From Scleroderma bovista (taxonomy: Eukaryota > Basidiomycota > Agaricomycetes > Boletales > Sclerodermataceae): DNA of 41,319 bases. The DNA is taken from positions 1 to 41,319 of the forward strand of contig JAYMGJ010000721.1 of NCBI GenBank assembly GCA_037178675.1, given 5' to 3'. A program made the translations under genes and the position numbers. The notes below the pieces were generated by a model. The model was not told where the DNA came from. It did not search any database and worked only from the letters and a program-made list of their open reading frames with translations. Positions 31,345 to 41,082 of the stretch are shown here, one piece after another (the stretch's first letter is position 1; each line of letters starts with the position of its first letter).

Positions 31345-31709
31345 TCAGTGTGAGAGGCTTTCTAAGGGGCCTGGCTTAGTCAGATACACTTTGTGGTAGT
31401 CGGCCACAAGTTCTGATGTGTGTCCGAGCTTGGTCGTGATTAACCAAGATGTTTCTTCATTGGTACCTTCGTAGTCAGCCCATCTAACGAGGTAGAGGAG
31501 TGGGCATTGGTGTCGACGTCGGTCGAACTTTGAATCAAGGATCTTGGTGATCTCGAATTTGGGTTCGCTGTCGACTTCAATGGGAGGTGGTGGAGGTTGT
31601 GACCGATTCAGTATTGTGTTCGGCGTCACTGGTTCAAGCTGTGAGACGTGGAAGACAGGATGGACAGCATGCATAGAGTCGGGGAGATGGATTGTGAATG
31701 ATAGGGTGC
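31345..31709 (-). pseudogene. End of gypsy pol with chromodomain, element E
   Basis: The minus strand reads the integrase tail LSFTIHLPDSM and HPVFHVSQLEPVTPN, then QPPPPPIEVDSEPK and the chromodomain (LLYLVRWADYEG, NEETSWL), with a stop at 31345. It is intact within itself but truncated at 31709 by the next LTR. It is diverged from the chromodomain of G, though of the same type. Confidence 0.88.
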
Positions 31710-32134
31710 TGTCAAAACCGGTTCTCCTCGACGATCTTACTAGGAGGTCCAGAGGTGCAGGGAACTAATGAGGAGGTAAGTCCAGACACTAGTAGGTGCT
31801 AGTTAGTGCAGAGAGTCAAGTCCGGGTCAAACGAACGAAGTCCGGGCACTAGAGAAGCACAGGGAGTAAGTCCGGACCGTGGGAAAGTGGTCCGGAGTTG
31901 AGTGCAGCTTGTCCGGAGCGAAGGACATCCCAGAGGTGGGATAAGTCCTGAGAGGTCTAGTGTCGAGTCTGGGACAGAGGTGGCTTTTGCCCTCGTGCGA
32001 GTAGGAGACTTGCTAGGATCGGACATAGGACCAAGGGGAGGAGATAGGATGGAGGCCGGAGTTGGCCGGAGTTCAGGAGAACAAGATGGGATTAGGAGAG
32101 CATGGTGGATAGTACAGAGTGGGGAGTATCTTAG
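31710..32134. repeat. First part of a third gypsy LTR (interrupted by element D)
   Basis: Starts TGTCAAAACCGGTTC at the break in E pol and is rich in GTCCGG words. It continues after element D at 41083, where GAACTAGGGTGAGTACATACGG matches the middle of the G LTR. It therefore belongs to a related gypsy element whose remaining part lies beyond the window. Confidence 0.7.
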
Positions 32135-32719
32135 TGTTGAGAAAGTAAGTGCTTAGTCATCAACAGCACGTGACTTTCCTAGAGCCTTGACACGTGATGT
32201 GTCTGGACTCGCCAACTTCCATGTGATACTTCTGTCACATGACCGGTTATCAAAGTACCGACTAACCGGAGTCATATCTCTTATCTATGACGTCCTCATG
32301 ATAAGAAGAGATAACGTTCATTCTAGAACGTTCCTATGAGGTCAATCTAGACCATTTCTTATCTCTTATCTTACCTGTGACTCACTGTGGTGTTCTATGA
32401 GTTTCTACGAGTTTCCACAGGATACTATGTTAGGAAGGTACTTATCTACCTGTCCGTTTATGGACTCCTATGGCCACTCTACCTTTACATGGTCTGTGCG
32501 CAGCTCAGACGTATAAATACCCTTATGCTTCATTGTAGCATAGTAGGATTTTACCCACCTGTTTTATCCTCTGTTGTTATCAACAAACTCTCAAACCACC
32601 TTTGGTTATTACTCCGAGTTAGAACCGTCTACCCAAGTGAGTTAAAGACTTCATATCATTTGTGTAGAGCCCGCTGCGTAGTGTCCATGTTCTCCTGTTG
32701 TGGACATTGCCTCCCGTTA
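32135..32719 (+). repeat. 5' LTR of copia element D (585 bp)
   Basis: TGTTGAGAAAG to CCTCCCGTTA. It contains a TATAAATACCC box at about 32514-32524. The end is TA instead of the usual CA; this limit is set by the primer site that follows and by the CTTAG duplication after the other LTR. Confidence 0.92.
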
Positions 32720-32733
32720 GGTTATGAGCCCTG
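32720..32733 (+). promoter_or_regulatory. Primer binding site of element D
   Basis: GGTTATGAGCCCTG directly after the LTR, complementary to the anticodon stem-loop of initiator tRNA-Met. It is identical to the site in element C. Confidence 0.78.
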
Positions 32734-32781
32734 TCTAGGCGAACTCCTGTGACGTCGTTATTCTCGTCGGCCAACGAAAAG

Positions 32782-34522
32782 ATGGATAGGAACGCCGAAG
32801 ACCGGTTCACTTGGAGATTATTCCTTTGTGTCATGCAGTTTCTACTTGCCGGACGTGGTGTGCAGGCTTTTCTGTACCCACATCCAGTTATCTCAGCAGA
32901 GCTTTGCTTTGCCGCTTTTTTGATTGCTTTCTTCACGCTAGTTGTTGAGATGAATCAGACTCCAGATGGACGTCGGTTCATTGTTCAGGCTAGCACTGGA
33001 GATAGGCAGGGTCGATGGACTGTAACTCTTGAGAGAGAACGATTTCTTCGTTCAAATCAGGAGTTATCAGCCATTGAGCGTCAAGCTGCGGAGGCTCGGC
33101 GAAGAATTGAAGGACCCATTGTTGTTCCAACAATGTCGGATTTTCTTCAGAGACATCTCCGCGAACAGCGTGATGAGTTTCTCTCAAGACATCCGAGAAA
33201 TGGTGAATACTCACCATCTCCGAGATATTATGCTCGTCTTGCAGCTAACGAGAGTCTTGTTCTCGATAGTGATGGAATCCCCTATGGGGGAAATCCTCCT
33301 GCATATGAAAGACTTGAGCTTTCATCGAGATCGGGTATTTCCAATAGTCATATTGTTCAGTCTTTGCCTTCCCCTGGTCAAACTAGAGGCGAGTTTATAG
33401 GCTTGACTGACAACTTTGACAGGTCCTATTCAATTCAATACCAGGTAATTCCCTCTACGCCACCTCCTACTTATATCAACTCTACCGCCAATCAAACACA
33501 AGATGTCATCGTCTACCCCCGTTCCCAGTCTCGACACCATCTTAACCGAAGAAGCTCTACGCCTACTCTTGGAACCAGTGCGCGACTCAGTCGAACGAGA
33601 GGAGCGGCTCCATTCTCTTTACATCGGACCCGCTCGGACTCACCAGTCAGTTTCCCCTTGTTCGATTCCGACGACTAGGGGAAATCCTTCGACTAGTATG
33701 GGCCTTTATACGCCCACTCGCTCCAGGGCCCCTACCCCTGGTCCTGAGGTCTTCGTACCCAAACAGTACGAACGAGAAGGTTCTATCCTTAGCACTGATC
33801 CAGATTTTGATCCCAATGATCATTGGCATGATCCTCTCTTGGATCCTTGCTACCTTGCTTTCATCCTTCGGTCGGTGTACCATCGAGTCCGGGATCCAAC
33901 TCCGAATTTCCCCTCACAAATCGTGATACCAGTGGAGCGTCTTATCTATCTTCCCTGGTATGACTATCCCGATCCTGTGATCCACCTCGAAGACTACGTC
34001 ATTCAGTGTACTGAACAAGAGGTATCTGTTCAAGCGACTCCCTTCAGTGCAGACCACAGCGGCTGCATTCTCGGCTTCAGTCCTATTGTCGCCGATCTTT
34101 TTCCCACTGGCCAGGGTGACATTTTCTCCATGTTCTTCCTCAAGGAGGACATCTGTTACCCTTGGCTACGGAGTATTGGGTATAATGTCGCTCGAAACAA
34201 ATCACGCTTTAAGCAAGCGTGGTTGAGGGGAGAAAATTTTGGAGAACAGTTCCCTGGAAAATTCTTTCGCTCTTTATCGTCGATTCAGCAGAAGTTTGCT
34301 AAATTTGTCATAGACGTTTCCGACTATGTCATTAACCCGGCGGCAGGAAAAATTGCTGTATGCAATAGAGAAGCGCCTGCTTCTTACCTTGCCTTGGGTG
34401 TCGACGACCACGGCGACTGGATTCTTAGCCAAGATTTTTGGCAATATTTTACCGATTCACGCGGTCCCAGTGTACCCCATGCCTCTTTCCTCTCCCGTAC
34501 CCTACGTCCGAGACACATTTGA
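32782..34522 (+). CDS. Leader protein of D (hydrophobic N-terminus), two exons predicted
   Basis: ATG at 32782 is the first ATG of this frame; it is open upstream only from a GTG. It starts MDRNAEDRFTWRLFL. Residues about 13-30 and 37-55 are hydrophobic, so they could be a signal peptide (possible cleavage after VQA) and a membrane helix, or two helices. A charged region follows (EMNQTPDGRRF, RWTVTLERE). The frame alone runs to 33678. CAG/GTAATT at 33444/33445 and ACAAG ending 33502 outline a 58-bp, phase-0 intron joining residue 221 to the frame 33503-34522 (MSSSTPVPSLDTIL). That frame carries PNFPSQIVIPVERLIYLPW and ends at 34522. I know no family for either part. It sits where gag normally starts and has a decayed relative in B. 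Confidence 0.55.
33445..33502 (+). other. Predicted 58-bp intron in the leader gene of D
   Basis: CAG-GTAATT donor and AACACAAG acceptor, phase 0 on both sides, with length typical of basidiomycete introns. No strong branch site is seen, so this is a moderate call. Confidence 0.45.
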
Positions 34523-34898
34523 GTATCTTTCTGTCATTCAGATAAACAATACTCTTCATCGTCGTTTTGATTACACTTCTTTTCAGACTCTTCTTCTCTT
34601 TTGTACTACCACCAGTCCAGAGGACTCGGCACAACTTCGACTCACTTCCTATATTCCTTTTATACGAATACCGCTTGAGATTCAAGTTGCCAGTTACGTC
34701 AAATATCCTTTCACTTCTTGCGCGTTAATTTCTTTGTCTTGCTATATGAATAGTTTTGCGGAATTCCTAGGCACTGCCACGGAGATACCCAATCCGCATT
34801 ATTTTTCAGAGCTGGACTTTGAAAGTGCAGAAGAAATGGAGTGGCAACAATCAGCGGGTTATCATGGAGTCGAGTATTTGTCAAAAGAGGGTCAATGA
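34326..34898 (+). CDS. Third leader frame of D, likely continuation of the second
   Basis: This frame overlaps the end of the previous one. The part from about 34520 (YLSVIQINNTLHRRFDY to EYLSKEGQ) looks coding in composition, while its first 60 codons are probably a shadow of the overlapping frame. A missed intron or a 1-base change near 34470-34540 would join them; a weak candidate is GTACCC at about 34470 to TTCAG before ATAAAC. No family is recognised. Confidence 0.35.
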   Translation: MSLTRRQEKLLYAIEKRLLLTLPWVSTTTATGFLAKIFGNILPIHAVPVYPMPLSSPVPYVRDTFEYLSVIQINNTLHRRFDYTSFQTLLLFCTTTSPEDSAQLRLTSYIPFIRIPLEIQVASYVKYPFTSCALISLSCYMNSFAEFLGTATEIPNPHYFSELDFESAEEMEWQQSAGYHGVEYLSKEGQ

Positions 34899-35163
34899 AA
34901 AGAGCATCGATGAGATCGGACAAGTATGCGGAGATTTGAAAGAAGAGCGAGGGATAGAGACAGACGTCTCATGGGACTTTTACCACCGTGCAGAGCACCG
35001 GGAACTCATAACGGGAAACATCGTAGGCTGACGACATCACGACAATTTCGATCACCATCCCCACAGGCTTGGATAAATCCAAATCCTCAAGATATTCATG
35101 GTTCTATTCCAAATGGAGAAAACATGATCACTGACCTATTTTTCTTTTCCTCTTTGCTGTAGA
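34899..35163 (+). other. Spacer with strong splice acceptor one base before gag
   Basis: CTGAC (about 35131-35135), a pyrimidine run and TGTAG ending at 35162 form a near-ideal branch site and 3' splice site. The gag ATG is at 35164. Possible donors upstream are GTATGC (34924) and GTAGGC (about 35025); neither is proven. This suggests that Gag is made from a spliced RNA. Confidence 0.55.
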
Positions 35164-37086
35164 ATGTCTACAAAAGATCTCTCCACCTATGTCCCGATTT
35201 TCGATGGAATGAACTACAAGGAGTGGTATGACAAGTTGGAGGCATTTGCGATGGCGATGAAGTGTGATGGACCCATGACCACTGACAGGGCTACTGTCCC
35301 TGCAGCTGACCGCGATGCTTTTGACGTAGTCGATCGTCAAATGCGAGGCATGATACGTCTCCGCCTCGGAGCAACCTATCAGTCTCATGTAGGTGCTACT
35401 GCAAGGGCGACGTTGACGGCATTGAAAACCGCTTTTGGTACTCCTGGGAGAGTTGGAGCGCTCGTTGAGCTGCGTTCTTTGTTTCAGCATCGCATGAAAC
35501 CCAACGCTAATCCCATTCATGAGGCCAATAACCTGATTCAGTGCGCTGCTCGTCTTTCTACGGCGGGATATGCTCTCGCAGACGGACTTATCGCTTTGGC
35601 CATTCTTATGGCTTTACCTTCCGATTGGGAGAACTTAGTTTCGACACTCTGTTCTACCCTCGACGATGCCGGTTTCACAGTTGCCGCAGTCACTGCCCAA
35701 ATTCATCGCGAGTATATGCGAAGGCAGGCGAGTCGTGGCAAGTCGACCATCTCCTTACAGGATCGACTATCAGAGCGAACTTCTTTCGCTGCTGAGTATT
35801 CAGATGCCACTCTTGTGACGCGTCTCACAAATGTGAAACCCGCTATTCATCCTTCTTATCAAGGAGGTAACCGAGGAGGTAAAGGCAAGCAACCTGTTCG
35901 CGATGGACAGCGCAACCAGTATCCGCGCTGTGTCTTCCAGGGATGTCACCGGAATCATTTCCCGGCTGAGTTTTGTCCTGTTGGTCGTCAGAGAATTTTC
36001 TACGATCAAGGAGGCAAACAGATTTGCTGCCAACCTCAAGTCCAATCTCCTCCAGCTGGAGGATTGAGTAACAATCATCGCGGGACCCCTAATCGTGGTC
36101 GTGGAGGAAAAAGAGGAGGACGAGGAAAAGGGAAAGGCCGAGGAGGAGGTGGAACTCACGTTGTCTTTGATGAGTCCCTCCAATATTATGACCAACCTGA
36201 CTATGAGGAGTTTCAGGATTATACGGCCATGATGGTCGATCAACCAGCCACCTCGGGCATTGCCGAGATTCCCGTTTCTCCAACTGTCGAGATTCTCGAT
36301 GCACAGTTGGATGAGTATAACGTGGAAAGACCCATGGCTCCCTTCTCTGAAGAAGCTGTGAGGGCGATGTGGGCTGATGAATCTATGGGGCCTTCAAGTT
36401 TTGATGATATCATCGAAACTTTTGAACAGGAGGCCACCTATGATTTTGATCGTACCTGTGCGTTAATCCATGTCCCTAGGATTCCAACACAAGAGCCTGA
36501 CGTCCCTCTCCTATTCTCCCATCCAGAAACTATAGTTTCTCGGAATAGTTGGGAAGAGATAGAGGATGAGGATTTTGTACGTCTAGTGCGATGCGAGGAT
36601 GTTTTGTGTCCAGGTAGCGGCCTATGTGTTCAATTTTGGAATCATGGAGGACAACTCCCTTATATGGATGAACATGGCAATATTCGCCTTGATTCAATGA
36701 GTTCTGATGTGTTTTTCTTAAATCGAACCTTTGAAGGTCACACACAGATCGTACGGAATTTTCGAATTCCACGAGCACTCATCGTTGGATGGTCATTCCT
36801 TGGTTTCCCTGCTGAAGTTCATTTTTATAGTGGAGAAGTGGATTGTGATTTGTGTAATACCTCACATCCACATTTCAGCTTTCGTCAGGCACCTCATAGT
36901 GAATCAGATGAAGCCATTCAAATGGCTAGTGATATCGCAAAATGGAATCTTTTTCCACCTCGCCGCCCAACTATACCAACATCCTCGTTCCTGACAAATC
37001 GAGACGCTGAGTGTATTCTTTGTCATTCTTCATGCACCTCCACTCTCTGTCTGGAGGACGGAAACAAAAAGATGGAAGTACGCTGA
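35164..37086 (+). CDS. Gag of copia element D
   Basis: The protein has 640 residues and starts MSTKDLSTYVPIFDGMNYKEWYD at 35164. Residues 1-210 follow the copia Gag capsid pattern (YKEWYDKLEAF, LMALPSDWENL, REYMRRQ). At about 256-271 lies an unusual zinc-knuckle-like motif, CVFQGCHRNHFPAEFC, in place of the normal CX2CX4HX4C. A Gly/Arg-rich, RGG-type region follows (about 310-330). It continues for some 300 residues that copia Gag proteins usually lack, including a segment with DEDFVRLVRCED and two further Cys pairs (CDLCNTSHPHF, CILCHSSC). It ends at 37086, overlapping pol by 76 bp. Confidence 0.85.
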   Translation: MSTKDLSTYVPIFDGMNYKEWYDKLEAFAMAMKCDGPMTTDRATVPAADRDAFDVVDRQMRGMIRLRLGATYQSHVGATARATLTALKTAFGTPGRVGALVELRSLFQHRMKPNANPIHEANNLIQCAARLSTAGYALADGLIALAILMALPSDWENLVSTLCSTLDDAGFTVAAVTAQIHREYMRRQASRGKSTISLQDRLSERTSFAAEYSDATLVTRLTNVKPAIHPSYQGGNRGGKGKQPVRDGQRNQYPRCVFQGCHRNHFPAEFCPVGRQRIFYDQGGKQICCQPQVQSPPAGGLSNNHRGTPNRGRGGKRGGRGKGKGRGGGGTHVVFDESLQYYDQPDYEEFQDYTAMMVDQPATSGIAEIPVSPTVEILDAQLDEYNVERPMAPFSEEAVRAMWADESMGPSSFDDIIETFEQEATYDFDRTCALIHVPRIPTQEPDVPLLFSHPETIVSRNSWEEIEDEDFVRLVRCEDVLCPGSGLCVQFWNHGGQLPYMDEHGNIRLDSMSSDVFFLNRTFEGHTQIVRNFRIPRALIVGWSFLGFPAEVHFYSGEVDCDLCNTSHPHFSFRQAPHSESDEAIQMASDIAKWNLFPPRRPTIPTSSFLTNRDAECILCHSSCTSTLCLEDGNKKMEVR

Positions 37087-40000
37087 TCCTTTTGGATTCA
37101 GGAGCGTCGCGACATTGTACTCCTCATTTCGAGGATTTTATTTCCTATAAGCCGTATGGAGTTTCGAAGTTCTCGACTACTGCAGAAAAAGATACATTTG
37201 TGGAGAAGCTCGGTCTCGGAACCGTACTAATGCTTCACCACAGCAAGATCATTCAACTCGCTGATGTTGAGTATTGTCCGTCTGTTGCATGTCGATTGAT
37301 TTCTACTGGGCAGCTTGTGGGTCAAGGTTATTCCCTGAGCACCACTGCCTCTGGCACAAGGCTTTTTGCAACTAATGGTGACTTATATTTGCGGTCGGAT
37401 CCGATAGCAAGTGTAGGGCCTCTTCACTATGTCCGTGTACTTTTGCAGTGCATAGATGAAAAGGTACAAGTCATTAGTTCAAAGAAAGATGAGTATCTTC
37501 TTTGGCATCATCGTATGGGTCATCCTTCAAAGAATGCTGTTAAACATTTGCATAGTGCAACTAGGAACTTCCCTTCTGTAACAGTTCCTACCGACCTAGC
37601 TCCTTGTTCTGGATGTGTTGCTGGGAAGATGGCTGAGAAGCCTTTCGCTATCTCATACTCCTGTGCTACGAAACCACTGGAACTTGTTCATTCGGATCTC
37701 TGCAAATTCCCTGTTCTGTCCTATTATCGTTGTCGCTATGTTGCGACTTTCGTTGATGATTTTTCTGCTTTCGCATGCGTATATCCTCTTACTGCAAAGT
37801 CTGACACTTTCCGCGCTTTTAAGGAGTATTGGTCCTGGGCTGAGGCTTTGCTCGGTGTCCGGCTTCTTAAATTGCGTTCGGATCGTGGGGGAGAATTTAG
37901 GACGAATGAGTTTTCTGCATTCATGCGCCAGTCGGGCATAGAGCAGCAGTTTTCTTCGCCTGATACTCCTCAGCAGAATGGTCGTGCTGAACGATTTAAT
38001 CGGACGATGGTTGAGAAGGAAGAGGCTATGCGACATTCTGCCTGCCTTCCACCAAACCTCTGGCAACATGCTCTGGAAACTTCCGTCCATGTTTATAATC
38101 GCCAACCCTTTCGCAGATCTCTTTGGAAAACTCCTGTTGAGCTATGGAAAGGCAAAGTACCGGATGTCTCTTACTTCTGCGTCTTTGGTTGCCTTGCTTA
38201 TGTCTTCATCAAAAAGGACCAATGCAATAAACTCGAACCAAAATCTCGTCCTATGATATTTCTAGGTTACGAATCTGGCTCGAAGGCATATAGGTTCCTA
38301 GATCAAGGAAGAATCGTTGTATCCGCGAATGCGATATTCGACGAAACTATCTTTCCTTGATGTGTAAAAAGGATCGAATCACCATGCCAAAATGAAGTTA
38401 GCCGTGAAGACCACGATGAAGAGGATCATGAAAGTGAAGTGGTGGTCGCCCCACCAGTCACTAGTAATGAATCAAGTATTCCCTACTCGTCCACATACCA
38501 TCCGCCACAATCTAGTGTGCAGGATAACGATGAGCCACCAGTTATACCTTCTGGAAATAATGCTCACCCTACTAGGATTCCACCAGCGGTAAGGGGCACT
38601 GTTTCTACCCCTAAACCTGCTATGGAGAGAGAAAGGTTTAAACCATATCCTGATCCATCCGTCCCTAGACGATCTGGTCGAATGAGAGTCGTACCGACTA
38701 GACCTGATAACGTCTATGGTGAGAATGCACATCCTGTAGAGGCTGAGAAACTCGCCGAAGCAGAGAGTAATAAAGTGCAGGAGGATCCAATGACCTTAGG
38801 ATTTGGGACTCAAGGAGAGAGTCATGACTTTGTGGATTTACATCGCTTACATCATGAGTTTGGTTCAGATTTCTTGAACTTTCTGATGGCAAAAGCTGAA
38901 CCACTTTCTCCACGGATTCCAGTACAGTATAGGGATATTTTGAGATTACCAGCCGACGAAAAGAAGGCTTGGGATAGTGCTTGTCAAGATGAAATTGACG
39001 CACTTTGGAAGCGCCAAGTATGGTCGCTAACCAATCTTCCTCCGAATCGTAAACCAGTTAAGTGTCGCTGGGTTTTTGCCGTAAAATCTGACGGTCGCAA
39101 ATGAGCACGTCTAGTGGCAAAAGGTTTTTCACAGGAATACGGAGTGGATTACGAAGATGTATTCTCACCCGTTGCAAGATTCGAGTCCGTTCGAATTATT
39201 CTTGCCCTGGCTGCGCAGAATGCTTGGAGTCTTCAAGCTTTGGACGTTAAAACTGCCTTCCTATACGGTAACCTCGAAGAGGAGATCTATATGGAACAGC
39301 CAGAAGGCTTTGTCAAGAAGGGAAGAGATGAGAAGAAAGTTTATCGTCTCTTGAAAGCTCTTTATGGTTTGAAGCAAGCTGCTTTAGCGTGGAATATCGA
39401 GCTTCACAAGTCCCTTCAAAAACTAGGCTTTAACCGCGTCATTTCAGATGCTGGGATTTATGTTCACCAGGGAGTAACCGGGAACAAAAAGGTCAAAGTT
39501 CTTCTCATCCTGATCATCTACGTTGATGATGTTCTCTTTACTGGCTCTGACCAGAAATACCTTGGGATGATGAAAGAGAAGTTTATGAAGGTCTGGGAAT
39601 GCCGCGACCTTGGGGTTGCAAAGGAGTATCTTGGGATGGAAATCCAGCGAAACCCATCGACAGGTTCTTTAATCGTTGATCAGGTGAAGTACCTGGACAA
39701 GATTCTCAAATGCTTCGATATGCAAGATTGTAATCCTGCAAATACCCCACTCCCAGAGAAGTATGATCCAGTAGCGAGTATGGGGGAGTCTACTCCCAGG
39801 TTGCGCTCACAGTATCAATCTGTTATAGGATCTCTTCTCTATCTTATGCTCGGAACGAGACCTGACATTGCATTTGCTGTCATCAAGATGTCTCAGTTCT
39901 CTGCGAGTCCAACAGAGGATCATCTTAATCATGCCAAGTATATCTTTCGCTATCTTCGAGCGAATAGAGAATGTGGCATTGAGTATAAAAGAGATTCCTC

Positions 40001-40505
40001 GTTGCGAGTGGAAGGTTATGTCGATGCCGATTGGGCTTCTGACAGAAATGACCGGAAATCCTGTACTGGTTTTACCGTGTTATTTAATACCTCTCCAGTT
40101 TCCTGGGTTAGCCGGAAACAGAAGACCGTTGCCACTTCAGCGACCGAAGCTGAGTATATGGCTCTTTCTGACACTGCGAAACAGATATGTTGGATCAAGT
40201 CTTTACTTGAGGAGTTGTCTTTTGACATTCCACCCGTCGTTCTTTATGAGGACAATATGGGCTCCATATTCTTAGCACAGAATCCCGCGCAAGAGAGACG
40301 AACGAAACATATCAATATTCGTCATCATTTTATTCGCGAATGCGTTCAAGAAAGAAAGGTCATTCTATTAAGACATATCCCTACTGATAAACAATTAGCA
40401 GATGTCTTTACTAAAGCCCTTGGCAAAGTCAAGTTCCAGGGTTTTAAGAGTTTTCTTGTTACCGACTTGACACATCTCAAGTCTGGGGGAGTGTTGAGAA
40501 AGTAA
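37011..40505 (+). CDS. Pol of copia element D: protease, integrase, RT, RNase H
   Basis: The frame is -1 relative to gag and overlaps it from 37011 to 37086. AAACAAAAAG at 37062-37071 is the only A-rich run in the overlap. Protease: LILLDSGASRHCTPH. Integrase: HHRMGHPSK with CSGCVAGK, then LVHSDLCKF, RSDRGGEF and NGRAERFNRTMV (DDE). RT: KGFSQEYGVDYEDVFSPVARF, MEQPEGF, LYGLKQAALAW and YVDDVLFTGSD. RNase H: VDADWASDRNDRKSCTGF, ATEAEYMALSD and KHINIRHHFIREC. TGA codons interrupt the single frame at 38358-38360 and 39102-39104 (GRK*ARLVAKGF). The stop TAA at 40503-40505 lies inside the 3' LTR. All catalytic motifs are intact. Confidence 0.92.
40485..40491 (+). promoter_or_regulatory. Polypurine tract of element D
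   Basis: GGGGGAG directly before the 3' LTR, overlapping the last codons of pol. Confidence 0.7.
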
Positions 40506-41077
40506 GTGCTTAGTCATCAACAGCACGTGACTTTCCTAGAGCCTTGACACGTGATGTGTCTGGACTCGCCAACTTCCATGTGATACTTCTGTCACATGAC
40601 CGGTTACCAAAGTACCGACTAACCGGAGTCATATTCTCTTACTCTATGACGTCCTCATGATAAGAAGAGATAACGTTCATTCTAGAACGTTCCTATGAGG
40701 TCAATCTAGACATTTCTTATCTCTGATCTTACCTGTGACTCACTGTGGTGTTCTACGAGTTTCTACGAGTTTCCACAGGATACTATGTTAGGAAGGTACT
40801 TATCTACCTGTCCGTTTATGGACTCCTATGGCCACTCTACCTTTACATGGTCTGTGCACAGCTCAGACGTATAAATACCCTTATGCTTCGTTGTAGCATA
40901 GTAGGATTTTACCCACCTGTTTTATCCTCTGTTGTTATCAACAAACTCTCAAACCACCTTCGGTTATTACTCCGAGTTAGAACCGTCTACCCAAGTGAGT
41001 TAAAGACTTCATATCATTTGTGTAGAGCCCGCTGCGTAGTGTCCACGTTCTCCTGTTGTGGACATTGCCTCCCGTTA
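40492..41077 (+). repeat. 3' LTR of copia element D (586 bp)
   Basis: Nearly identical to 32135-32719. The differences are mostly C/T or G/A transitions and a few 1-2 base indels. It is followed by the second CTTAG. Confidence 0.93.
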
Positions 41078-41082
41078 CTTAG

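Larger units (their letters stand above)
29428..31709 (-). mobile_element. Gypsy element E, 3' part only (chromovirus with antisense gene)
   Basis: The order on the plus strand is LTR (29428-30049), purine tract, antisense two-exon gene (30196-31274), then on the minus strand the end of pol with chromodomain (31709-31345). The layout is identical to G and A, but the sequence is a separate subfamily; its LTR is the one also found solo at 6510-7134. The 5' part is gone because another LTR begins at 31710, inside pol. Confidence 0.85.
32135..41077 (+). mobile_element. Ty1/copia element D, young and nearly intact (8.9 kb)
   Basis: LTRs of 585 and 586 bp differ by roughly a dozen changes. The target duplication CTTAG lies at 32130-32134 and 41078-41082. 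Internal order is primer site, leader ORFs (32782-34898), gag (35164-37086), pol (about 37060-40505) and polypurine tract. At almost 9 kb it is long for a copia element because of the roughly 2.4 kb before gag. Two in-frame TGA codons in pol (38358-38360, 39102-39104) are the only clear defects. It interrupts a gypsy LTR, so it is among the latest insertions here. Confidence 0.95.

Noticed and set aside
32749..32781. Start of the D leader gene at 32749
   Set aside because: That codon is GTG; the first ATG, conserved in fragment B, is at 32782.
32782..34522. Calling the D leader protein a retroviral envelope
   Set aside because: It lies before gag, not after pol, and shows no recognisable fusion peptide, furin site or Cys pattern. 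Only hydrophobic segments are seen.
37011..40505. TGA codons in D pol read as sense (altered code, selenocysteine or programmed readthrough)
   Set aside because: TGA also appears at scattered, unrelated places in other decayed copies, and CpG decay explains it more simply.
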